Shown: positions 18,240 to 25,818 of the stretch, in pieces | Position numbering within the stretch: the first letter of the stretch is position 1 | How the letters are laid out: the number at the start of each line of letters is the position of its first letter | Source of the DNA: Cladosporium sp. IMV 00045 | Taxonomy: Eukaryota; Ascomycota; Dothideomycetes; Cladosporiales; Cladosporiaceae | Assembly (NCBI GenBank): GCA_001931905.2 | Contig: MSJI02000493.1 | Coordinates: 1 to 28,760, forward strand | Reading direction: 5' to 3' | DNA: 28,760 nucleotides | Position numbers and translations under genes: made by a program | Notes under the pieces: generated by a model | What the model saw: only the letters and a program-made list of their open reading frames with translations | The model's database searches: none | Told to the model about the DNA's origin: nothing

Positions 18240-20893
18240 ACTACGAGGAAGATTTATTCGCGCATCAACAACATTCACTGTATCTGGAACAACGGCATGC
18301 GACTCGACCCATAACATCACTTGCGCCCCCAGCCGATCCGCTGCGAGTTCGGGAAACAATGCAAAAAGTGCAAGCGCATGACGACCAAAGCTCAGCTTCT
18401 GGATCTGGTGTCGCCGACTTGCACAGCTTGGACAACGAGACCGACACGTTTGGACGACAAATCATGCAGTACGAGCGCGATGCTCGTCGCCTACGAAGCG
18501 CGACCCACGGAGATCAACAGCCAGTCCTTAAGAGTCGAAGCAGGCCGCGAATCTCAGAATTAGTGGCGCGAAGAGAGAGGGAGGAGGGGCTTGCCTCGGG
18601 ACAGCAACATGTACGGACTGCAAGTAGCGGAAGTGGTGACTCAAATCCGCCATTGAACGTTCCTAGGGACTGGGGGACACGAGCAAGATCACAGAGAGGA
18701 TGGATGAGAAAGATACGGGAGCCGTCCGAAGTGGACTCCAACAGTGCTAAGGAGAATGCGATCAACGGATTCTCGGGCACGGGCGAGGAAGCGGTCGCGT
18801 CACGTAGGACGTTTGGCACGAGGGACGATTTTTGGAGCAGAGAAGATCGGTTGCCAGCTGTGGACCAGACACCACCATCTATGAAAAGAACACGTCCGGC
18901 CGTAGATGCAGGGTTACCAGGCGAGGCCCACTGGACGCTAAGGCAAATTATCGACAGCGAAGACCAGGAATTCAGCGAGCTTTCACTTCTGGCCTCGACC
19001 CCAGCTGCGGTTAAGCCCGCGCGAGGACACAGGCGCTCAAATGATTCTGAAAACGATCTTCACGGAAGCCATCACACTCATGAAATCCGTCGAAACTTGC
19101 TCTCTGAAAGATCTCCCAATCGGGATGGTAAGCAATCAAGGACTCGCCAAACGCTGGCGGATTTCGACCCTGCTGTTCCTCGCCATACGGCGTTATCCTA
19201 CGAAGAGAGGCGAGAAATCAGGAAAAGCGGTCTCGTTGGCAACAAGGAGAATGAACCATTGAACGATGGTGACCATGATTACACCAAAACCAGGCGAGCG
19301 GCAACGATACCGGATAGGACCGCTCGTGCTGTGACCTTCAGGCAACATCAACGCCCCAGTACTGCGAGAAATGAGTCTCGCGAGTTATTACAACGTCTAG
19401 CCACAAGGTTGTCGCCTAGTCCTGGCAGATCTTCGTCGGAAACTGCACCTCTCGAGACGCATGACATCCAGCCTCAGGCGCATACAGAAACTCGGCGGAA
19501 CCCAGCGCCAACGAATAACTTCGATTCGAACCCTCCAGTTGTGCGCACAGCTCGGAGAGAGATCGATAGAATGCGACACGAGGAGAGCCAACGAAACGTT
19601 CAGCCAAAGCGATCCGGCAGTGAAGAGGCGCAAAGCAAGCGGGTTCAAGCTGAGAATGCACCCGCATTTGAGGAGCAGGCCGTTGATGAAAAACCGAACA
19701 TGATTGATGGTTCTGGTGATGACACTCATGAGCAACCCAGCGACAGGAGGGGGTTGCTTCGTTCTTCTGACGCGGCTCTCATACGCGCATTCGGCAAGTC
19801 TTCAGGAGAGTCCAACTCAAAGTCAGAAAATGCGCCATCTGGATCATCGGCGAAAGAGAAAACGAGCATTTCTGGCAACACCCAGCGCGCGCGGTCTGCA
19901 CTGGAGGACATTGTCAGGGAGGCTAGAAAGGACCCAGGCGGTCCTTTCGGCGATGCAACTTTACAATCACTCGAGGACATTGCACACCCCAACGTGGACC
20001 CGACGGACACTGACTTAACCTTCGATACTCCCAACGCCCATGCAGAAAATGCCGATGAAGATCTGGACACCGGACGTCCACTTACGCAAGCGGAGAAAGA
20101 TCGGAGACAGGAAGATCTTGCTATCGAGGCAATGAACAAACACCTCCGCGCTGCTCGTACGAGTATCAAAGATGCCGGGCGCGGTCTCAGAAGAGTTGAG
20201 AACAAGTGGGACTCATCCTCAATAACCGACGCGCCACAACCCGCATCCAAGGTTCCCGACACGAAGAAAGACCCGAAGGAGGAGCCAAAGCCTGAGCCCA
20301 GCCAGCAGACCGTTTGTGTCCATTGCGGTGGCCATCAAAGTGTCTGGAAAGGCCTTTGGACCGAGTTCCGAAGTAACTTCTATGCTTACGACAGAAATGC
20401 ACGCTTCGGTGTGCGGCTGACATGGCTGGGCGTCTTGACCGTGATGTGGCTGTTGTGGACTTTGGTTGAAAACTTGCTTTGCTGGCAGTATTGCCATCCA
20501 CTCTACGCCGAAACCATGATAGGCTACGGTGTTGATTTCGACGCTCCGCGATATCCTTTCGTGATCCCCACGCTTTTGTTCAGACCGTTCAGGCCGATAT
20601 GGAAACCGGTCGTGGAGTGGCTGTACGAATCGTTCATGACAGTTTCCCACATGGTGTTTGGAGAACCTCCCCCGGAAAGGGTGCCACGCTATATGCAAGC
20701 AGGATTTGAAATGACTGAAGACATGATCAACTGGGATGCTCTGATGCCACGAAAGAAGTCAAGTCAAACATGGGACTCCACTTGGTCGAGTAATGCTGCG
20801 TCGACTGCCGCCGCCGTCGCGGGCAAGGTGACTAGAAGTTTTGTGGATGCTGTGGACGACTATGGCTATATGAATGAGGATGAGTATTTGTGA
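18236..20893 (+). CDS. Conserved fungal protein with long disordered region and C-terminal membrane anchor, function unknown
   Basis: 885 residues from one exon; the ATG at 18236 is the first in frame. Residues 1-680 are polar, Arg/Ser/Glu-rich and probably disordered, with short conserved-looking blocks such as NVPRDWGTRARSQRGWMRKI (about residues 141-160) and LEDIVREARKDPGGPFGDAT (near 560). The C-terminal 200 residues are ordered: a CxxC pair (VCVHCGG, about 691), WKGLWTEFRSNFYAYDRNAR, a hydrophobic segment at about 728-750 (LTWLGVLTVMWLLWTLVENL), a Cys- and Tyr-rich stretch, and an aromatic/proline-rich region about 772-812 that could be a second membrane hairpin. This looks like a tail-anchored scaffold. 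I have a vague memory of similar fungal proteins carrying a spindle-pole Nnf2-like label, which I cannot verify. A nuclear-envelope or spindle-pole role is therefore only a guess. Confidence 0.85.
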   Translation: MNYEEDLFAHQQHSLYLEQRHATRPITSLAPPADPLRVRETMQKVQAHDDQSSASGSGVADLHSLDNETDTFGRQIMQYERDARRLRSATHGDQQPVLKSRSRPRISELVARREREEGLASGQQHVRTASSGSGDSNPPLNVPRDWGTRARSQRGWMRKIREPSEVDSNSAKENAINGFSGTGEEAVASRRTFGTRDDFWSREDRLPAVDQTPPSMKRTRPAVDAGLPGEAHWTLRQIIDSEDQEFSELSLLASTPAAVKPARGHRRSNDSENDLHGSHHTHEIRRNLLSERSPNRDGKQSRTRQTLADFDPAVPRHTALSYEERREIRKSGLVGNKENEPLNDGDHDYTKTRRAATIPDRTARAVTFRQHQRPSTARNESRELLQRLATRLSPSPGRSSSETAPLETHDIQPQAHTETRRNPAPTNNFDSNPPVVRTARREIDRMRHEESQRNVQPKRSGSEEAQSKRVQAENAPAFEEQAVDEKPNMIDGSGDDTHEQPSDRRGLLRSSDAALIRAFGKSSGESNSKSENAPSGSSAKEKTSISGNTQRARSALEDIVREARKDPGGPFGDATLQSLEDIAHPNVDPTDTDLTFDTPNAHAENADEDLDTGRPLTQAEKDRRQEDLAIEAMNKHLRAARTSIKDAGRGLRRVENKWDSSSITDAPQPASKVPDTKKDPKEEPKPEPSQQTVCVHCGGHQSVWKGLWTEFRSNFYAYDRNARFGVRLTWLGVLTVMWLLWTLVENLLCWQYCHPLYAETMIGYGVDFDAPRYPFVIPTLLFRPFRPIWKPVVEWLYESFMTVSHMVFGEPPPERVPRYMQAGFEMTEDMINWDALMPRKKSSQTWDSTWSSNAASTAAAVAGKVTRSFVDAVDDYGYMNEDEYL

Positions 20894-21492
20894 AGGCCTG
20901 ATAGCTGGATCCTCTCGTGTTTGGAAGAAGGTGGAATGGGCTCGTTCTTGGTCGTTTTATTCTGTTTCGATTTCCATTACATCGCATTATACCTTACATA
21001 GCGTGTCGTTTGAGAGCCATCAATCCATCCCGATTCCTGCTTGTCAAGAAACTCAGCCACACGTAGAGCAGCACGATAAATGTCGTTCCTGAAGACTCGA
21101 CAACCGTGTAAGTGCTCAATTGCGTGGGCGATACCTCCTAGCATTCGAAAGATGCTGTGATTCGTGATTGAGATCTTCTACATCATAGATCCACGCTAGC
21201 AAGCAAGCTCGTGACAGTTGTCTCGAAAAGTTTGTCGAGCTCGGAGCTTATGCCTTGCCGGATGTCACGCTGAGTCGGTGAGAACACACGACATACTTTG
21301 ACAGCGAGTCTCAAGTCTTCAACCCGATGACATCGACAGTCGTCACCGATCAACATTGGAGCTCCAAGGTCGATTGTTCTCGAGTTGACCCTTTAGATTT
21401 ACCATTCTCTATTTTGATCCAACACTTTGTTCAAAACCACAATACGTCGTACAACCCATCACTTGATCAACAACCACCTCAGCATCAACAAC
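20894..21492. other. Spacer between the 18236 gene and the small mitochondrial-type gene
   Basis: 599 bp between two genes in the same direction. It should hold the 3' UTR of the first and the promoter and CA-rich leader of the second (AACAACC and CATCAACAAC repeats just before the ATG at 21493). No additional coding frame is convincing. Confidence 0.55.
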
Positions 21493-22071
21493 ATGTCTTT
21501 CATCCGATCAAACTCCCTCCGCCAATTCAAGGCCATTGGCACCCCAGCCCTTCGCACCCAGCGCGCCGCCTTCTCTGCCGTCCCTCGCGCACAAGCAACC
21601 TCAGACTACGGATCCGGCAAAGGCGACCCCAAGGGCGAGAACCCTCAATCGCAAGGCCCTAACCCGTCCGCGGACAAAGAGCACCCGGGCCCGCCGCCAC
21701 CCAAGGAGGGCCAGAACAGCGGCAGCACGCCGACCAAAGGCGGCAGCGGATCGCAGGGCTCCAACTCCGGCAGTAGCCAGTCGTCGAAAGGTACGCAAAG
21801 CAACACCGTGAACGGTGCCGAACCGAAGATCTTGAACGCCAATCCGCCCACGGGAGAGGGTGCGCCAAAGGAGGTTCGCGAGCACAACGAGCAGATGGAG
21901 CAGAGGGCTGAGAGAGCGAGCAATAAGGTCAGCAATGAAGAAGCGGAGAAGGATAAGGTCTCTAAGGACTTTTGGAAAGGTGAGTTCTCTTTTTTAACTG
22001 TGACGGCGATTGTCAACGAATGATGCTAACATTCAATCTCAGGTACTGGCGGCGCCGATAGGGAACCATGA
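21493..22071 (+). CDS. Small predicted mitochondrial protein of unknown function
   Basis: 171 residues from exons 21493-21979 and 22043-22071. The 63-nt intron has donor GTGAGT, branch TGCTAAC at 22023-22029 and acceptor CAG; it joins DFWKG to TGGADREP, and the second exon encodes only the last nine residues. The N-terminus MSFIRSNSLRQFKAIGTPAL followed by RTQRAAFSAV is Arg/Ser-rich without acidic residues, as in cleaved mitochondrial presequences. A Gly/Pro/Ser-rich disordered middle begins DYGSGKGDPKGENPQ and contains HPGPPPPKEG; the end is a charged helix (about 125-160) rich in Glu, Lys and Arg. I recall this layout from ascomycete hypothetical proteins but know no function. Start context CAACATGTC is good for fungi. 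Confidence 0.8.
21980..22042 (+). other. Intron of the small mitochondrial-type gene
   Basis: 63 nt, phase 1, donor GTGAGT, perfect TGCTAAC branch 13 bases before the CAG acceptor. Without splicing the frame would end at 22021-22023. Confidence 0.88.
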
Positions 22072-22292
22072 GGAAATGACTAGTGTACTGTGAGCCTCAC
22101 GGGTTGGCTTTGTATTATTACTTGTTATAATGACCCTCGTATGAGATACCTTCCAAATGATGGTCATCTTGAATAACAATCAATCGAGAGCGCGATGATT
22201 TTGAATATGTATTGAAGATACTTTGGATTAAGAGGTGCTGTGGTCGTTGTCTCGTTTGTACGCAATAGTATCTAGTCCAAGCGGAAGGAGCA
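22072..22292. other. Convergent spacer between the small mitochondrial-type gene and csm3
   Basis: 221 bp separate the two stop codons. It must hold both 3' UTRs, which may overlap. No coding frame is credible. Confidence 0.55.
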
Positions 22293-23322
22293 TTACCAGC
22301 CCATCTCTGCCATTGCCTCTTCGTCATCCGCGAAATCTGGCTCTTGTGATTCTTTGCTCTGGCTGTCGTTCCTAGTGTTGGATCCATTCGCATTGCCGGT
22401 ATGTTGATGCTCTTGTGCGAGAAGCATGTCGAGTCCGTCTTGATCATCCTCATCATCCTCGAATGGTCCTTTCGGCTTCGTTGGCTTCTTTTGAGCCGGC
22501 TGGGATCTTGAGTTCGAATCTTCATTAAGCATGGCATCCAGTTCATCCTCATCCTCATCCTCGTCTTGGAATGGGCCTTGTTGTTTTGGTGGGCCAGTGT
22601 TGCTGGGCTGCGGACGGGTGGTTGGCTGCTCACCAAGAAGAGCATCAAGCTCATCACCGTCCGGTGCATCTGCTCCTCCTTCGCTCTGCTGCTGTTGGCC
22701 ATCTTGTCTTGACTCCGAGGGAATAGGGAATATGGCATCATCTTCCACCGAGGGTTGTCCTTCCAAGTCTCCCAAGCGCATCTCAGCATCCTCATCTTCT
22801 CGTCTTCGGTACCCTTTTGACTCGTCAATCCATGCTCTTCTCGAAACCTGCATGCGCTTGCTATGTCCGACTTTCTCTACCATCGACAAAGCGTCCCGGA
22901 ACTTGGCTTTGGGGTACAGATCGTCTAGCCAGAGTTGATACAGATTGAGCATGCGCGAGATGTCCGAGAACTCATGGCCCTTGCCCTTGAACTTCAGCTT
23001 GTCTTTTGCAATTTTGCGAAGCTTTGGTATGCCAGCGCTTGAAAGAAGTCTGCAAGATGTCAGTCTGTGGGCTTGGTGCAGAGCGATTTCGACGCGCATA
23101 CCGGTCTTGATCAAGCTTGGGATTCGGCTTGCGCTTCTTTGCCATCTTGACTTCCTCGTCCATGTCCCTCTGTGGTTCGGCCGCATTGTTCGCATTGTCG
23201 CCGTTGTTCTGAGGTAGGTCTTTCCAAAAGTCGTCTACGGCTTCGTCGTAATCTAGCAAATTGTCAAGGTCGTCTGGTGCAGCGGCGCCGCCTTGTTGCC
23301 CGGAAGATGTTGCAGCCGCCAT
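22293..23322 (-). CDS. csm3: Csm3/Swi3 (Tipin) replication fork protection complex subunit
   Basis: Partner of Tof1/Swi1 (Timeless) in the fork protection complex, which stabilises stalled replication forks and supports checkpoint signalling in the nucleus. 325 residues from exons 23322-23102 and 23049-22293. The 52-nt intron has donor GTATGC, branch ACTGAC and acceptor GCAG; it joins KLDQDR to LLSSAGIPKLRK. The Swi3 domain spans about residues 68-160 with IPKLRKIAKDKLKFKGKGHE, FSDISRMLNLYQLWLDDLYP and KAKFRDALSMVEKVGHSKRM. The C-terminal half is acidic and carries a 36-residue repeat with DELDALL, DELDAML and DGLDMLL at 206, 242 and 278; a related DDLDNLL lies at 17-23. The ATG at 23322 is the only good start. 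It is head to head with hpr1 and has an MCB-type element 85 bp upstream. Confidence 0.93.
22413..22676 (-). repeat. Tandem 108-bp (36-residue) repeat inside csm3
   Basis: The codons for DELDALL, DELDAML and DGLDMLL start at 22655, 22547 and 22439, exactly 108 bp apart. Copies 1 and 2 share DELDAxLxE, an RxQP block, a Lys/Gln-rich stretch and GPFxD; copy 3 is divergent after its core. The repeat edges given here are approximate. Confidence 0.8.
23050..23101 (-). other. csm3 intron
   Basis: 52 nt, phase 2, donor GTATGC, branch ACTGACA, acceptor TGCAG on the minus strand. It restores the Swi3 domain frame. Confidence 0.9.
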
Positions 23323-23739
23323 ATTCTTATTATCTCGCAATGGCTGGCACAGAAAGTAGTCAAGCGGTTAAGCTCTATTGGGACACAAAACGCAGTCAAA
23401 TGGGCGACGCGTTCAAACGCGCCGCTTGAGTGTTTCTTATCGATAACGGCTGGAGCCGAGCATTGTCAATCTCTCAACTTCACTTCCTCGCGCCGCCTGC
23501 GCAGTGTTAGATGCAGCTATCAAACGCCACTTCAACCGCATACACCGCCCACTTTGCGCCTGCGGTGCCACGGCCCGGTACTTGGAACACTCGCCGTCGT
23601 CAGCGCGTCCGATCGTTACTTTGGCCACGGTGCAGCTCGAATCGGCTATCCGCTCTCGGCGTTGGTGACCGCATTCTTTGTCTGTCAAAAACAGGCAGGC
23701 GGAATTTTGCTTCTACACATTTTCCGACTAAAGCACAAT
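23323..23739. promoter_or_regulatory. Divergent promoter of csm3 and hpr1
   Basis: 417 bp separate the two ATGs. It contains an ACGCGT at 23407-23412, an ACGCG core at 23417-23421 and a TTATCGATAA palindrome at 23437-23446. A frame in phase with hpr1 is open through the whole spacer but has no ATG before 23740 and no family resemblance, so it is treated as chance. Confidence 0.65.
23407..23421. promoter_or_regulatory. MCB-type cell-cycle element
   Basis: ACGCGT followed five bases later by ACGCG. ACGCGT is the MluI cell-cycle box bound in yeasts by MBF (Mbp1/Swi6 type), which drives G1/S genes of DNA replication. It lies 85-99 bp upstream of the csm3 ATG, a fitting place for a fork-protection gene, and about 320 bp upstream of hpr1. 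Confidence 0.5.
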
Positions 23740-25818
23740 ATGGCTGTCACGTCAGCTGCGGAGCTGTCGGCGGTTGGGAGTGTTACTGTCAGATTACAAG
23801 CATTGCTCGAACGTGCAAAGACTCTCAAGCCGACCACGAGCGTGGAACCCGCTTTACCCACTGCCGATCTGGCTCCGGATGTCGATTCTCTTGATGCAGA
23901 CCTCGACACTCAGTACGCATCCGATCAGTCTTACAAATTTGCAGTAGTAGAGACCGCTGCTAGGGAGCAGTTCTACTCTTTTCTTGGCCAAACAAACATC
24001 GAGGACCCTGGGTTTGTAGAAGTGTGGAATCTTCTCGACATTTTGCTTCTATGCGGTGATAGAGCAAAGTGCACGCCGGAGTTGGTGTGTTGGCTCATCG
24101 AAGAGCTGCTTGACAGTCAAACCACAAACGGCTGCCGCGTCGTCTTCGACTATCTTGAGTCTAGGAGAGAACGACTTGCTCGAAAAGACTTTCACAAGAA
24201 GAATCTGGTCTTCCTTCGATCGTGTAATGAGCTTTTGCGGCGTCTGAGTAGAGCCGAAGATGCCATCTTCTGTGGTCGCGTCTTCTTTTTCTTATTCCAG
24301 ACCTTTCCTCTCGGCGACAAATCTTCAGTGAATCTGCGAGGCGAATTCCACGTGGAAAACTCCACCAAATTCGATCTGGGCGAGCCGCCCGCTAATGATG
24401 GGGAGAGCATGGATGTGGATCAAGAGGGATCGAAAACCGAGGCCAACACGCCAAAACCAGCCACACCTGCCGCAGAGACGACACCTCAACCGACAGGCAA
24501 ACCCGGTAGCAGAGCCGTTCCCATCAAAGCGCCGAAGAAGAGTGTGGAAGAAGAGGTCCTTGACAACAGCACGCTGTACCCGATATTCTGGCGGCTGCAA
24601 CAAGACTTTTCTGACCCTACAAGACTGTTCAATGCCGACAGTTTCCAAGCATTCAAGAAGGGTTTAGCAGCAACCCTGCTCAAGTTCAAAAAGACACCGA
24701 CTGTCATGCAATCACGGTCTTCTGAATCCGCTCAACGTGGCACCAAGCGAAAGCTTGAAGGCAACAATGGGGCGTCTGATACTAGCGATCAGTTCGCGGA
24801 CAACTACAACCCAAAATACCTGACCAGCCGCGAGCTGTTCGATCTTGAGCTCAGTGATCTGGCATTCCAGCGACACATCCTTGTCCAGGCACTGATTTTG
24901 ATTCACTTTCTCCTTTCACTCACCGAACAGTCAAAGAAGAAGCTTGCCAGTCTCGATGCTGTCAACAAATCTTTGCTGTATTCGTTCACTCTAAGCGAAG
25001 ACGACACGAAGTGGGCTGTCTCCACGCGCCAAACAATCAAACAGAGCCTCCAATCCACCGCAGATGGCCGATTCTATGATCGAATGGTGGAAACCGTACT
25101 GGCTCGCGACAAGAATTGGGTGAGGTGGAAGGTCGAAAGCTGTCCATCAATTGTTCGAGAGGCCGTCTCAACCCAGCAAGAGCTTGACGCTCGTGCTGGA
25201 TCACGAGGTTACACGAGGCCTCGCAAACTCCCGGAAAAGCCGATGGGCGCGATGGACTTGTCATTCCTTACTGAAGGCGAGGGCGGGGGCCTGGAAGCCC
25301 TGAAAGACCCGAGTAGATACGGCGCGCCTCCGATGGAAGACCTTTTGAGAGGGATTGAGAATGACAAGCTGGATTTGGATATGGCTATGGATGATGCGGA
25401 GACTACGAGATACACTAACATGATCGACAACAAGTCATGGCGCGTTGTGCGAGACGCAAGAATACACAACTTGGGCTTGCTAGACAAATACGAGCCCGGC
25501 AAGCCTTTAGAGGAAATTTTCAGAGAGCCGGAGCATCCCGAGCCAATGGCGGAGACCGAGGAGATGAAAGACAATGTCGAGAAAGAAGGCGAATCGAGGA
25601 GCGAGGGCCCCCCAGCTCAGGAAGACGTTGGCTCGGCCGAGGCGGCCCAGGATGATGGCAATGCGCCTGATGACCAACCCTCAGAAGACACAAAGCAGAC
25701 ATCCTTACCGGTCGAGGACCAGCCACTCGATGAGCCGAAATCAATACCCACGGCAGATGCCCCAGCGGACGAAGTCAGCGAGAAAGAACAGATGGAAGAT
25801 TCGGTAGCAACAACATAA
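23740..25818 (+). CDS. hpr1: THO complex subunit 1 (Hpr1/THOC1)
   Basis: Hpr1 is a core subunit of THO, which loads export factors on nascent mRNA and prevents R-loops in the nucleus. 692 residues from a single exon. The efThoc1-type domain covers about residues 65-500: EQFYSFLGQTNIEDPGFVEV, WNLLDILLLCGDRAKCTPEL, RSCNELLRRLSRAEDAIFCG and RVFFFLFQTFPLGDKSSVNL; then YNPKYLTSRELFDLELSDLA, HILVQALILIHFLLSLTEQS and the hallmark RDKNWVRWKVESCPSIVREA. An acidic, Pro/Thr-rich insert (about 220-265) precedes the TLYPIFWRLQQDFSDPTRLF block. The C-terminal 120 residues are acidic and disordered; no death domain, unlike human THOC1. The ATG at 23740 is the first in frame. AATAAA occurs four bases past the stop. 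It is divergent from csm3. Confidence 0.93.
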   Translation: MAVTSAAELSAVGSVTVRLQALLERAKTLKPTTSVEPALPTADLAPDVDSLDADLDTQYASDQSYKFAVVETAAREQFYSFLGQTNIEDPGFVEVWNLLDILLLCGDRAKCTPELVCWLIEELLDSQTTNGCRVVFDYLESRRERLARKDFHKKNLVFLRSCNELLRRLSRAEDAIFCGRVFFFLFQTFPLGDKSSVNLRGEFHVENSTKFDLGEPPANDGESMDVDQEGSKTEANTPKPATPAAETTPQPTGKPGSRAVPIKAPKKSVEEEVLDNSTLYPIFWRLQQDFSDPTRLFNADSFQAFKKGLAATLLKFKKTPTVMQSRSSESAQRGTKRKLEGNNGASDTSDQFADNYNPKYLTSRELFDLELSDLAFQRHILVQALILIHFLLSLTEQSKKKLASLDAVNKSLLYSFTLSEDDTKWAVSTRQTIKQSLQSTADGRFYDRMVETVLARDKNWVRWKVESCPSIVREAVSTQQELDARAGSRGYTRPRKLPEKPMGAMDLSFLTEGEGGGLEALKDPSRYGAPPMEDLLRGIENDKLDLDMAMDDAETTRYTNMIDNKSWRVVRDARIHNLGLLDKYEPGKPLEEIFREPEHPEPMAETEEMKDNVEKEGESRSEGPPAQEDVGSAEAAQDDGNAPDDQPSEDTKQTSLPVEDQPLDEPKSIPTADAPADEVSEKEQMEDSVATT

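Noticed and set aside
23293..23739. In-frame upstream extension of the THO gene by 149 codons
   Set aside because: It begins at a TTG, has no ATG, overlaps the 5' end of csm3 and its promoter, and shows no family resemblance; the first ATG at 23740 gives a normal Hpr1 start.
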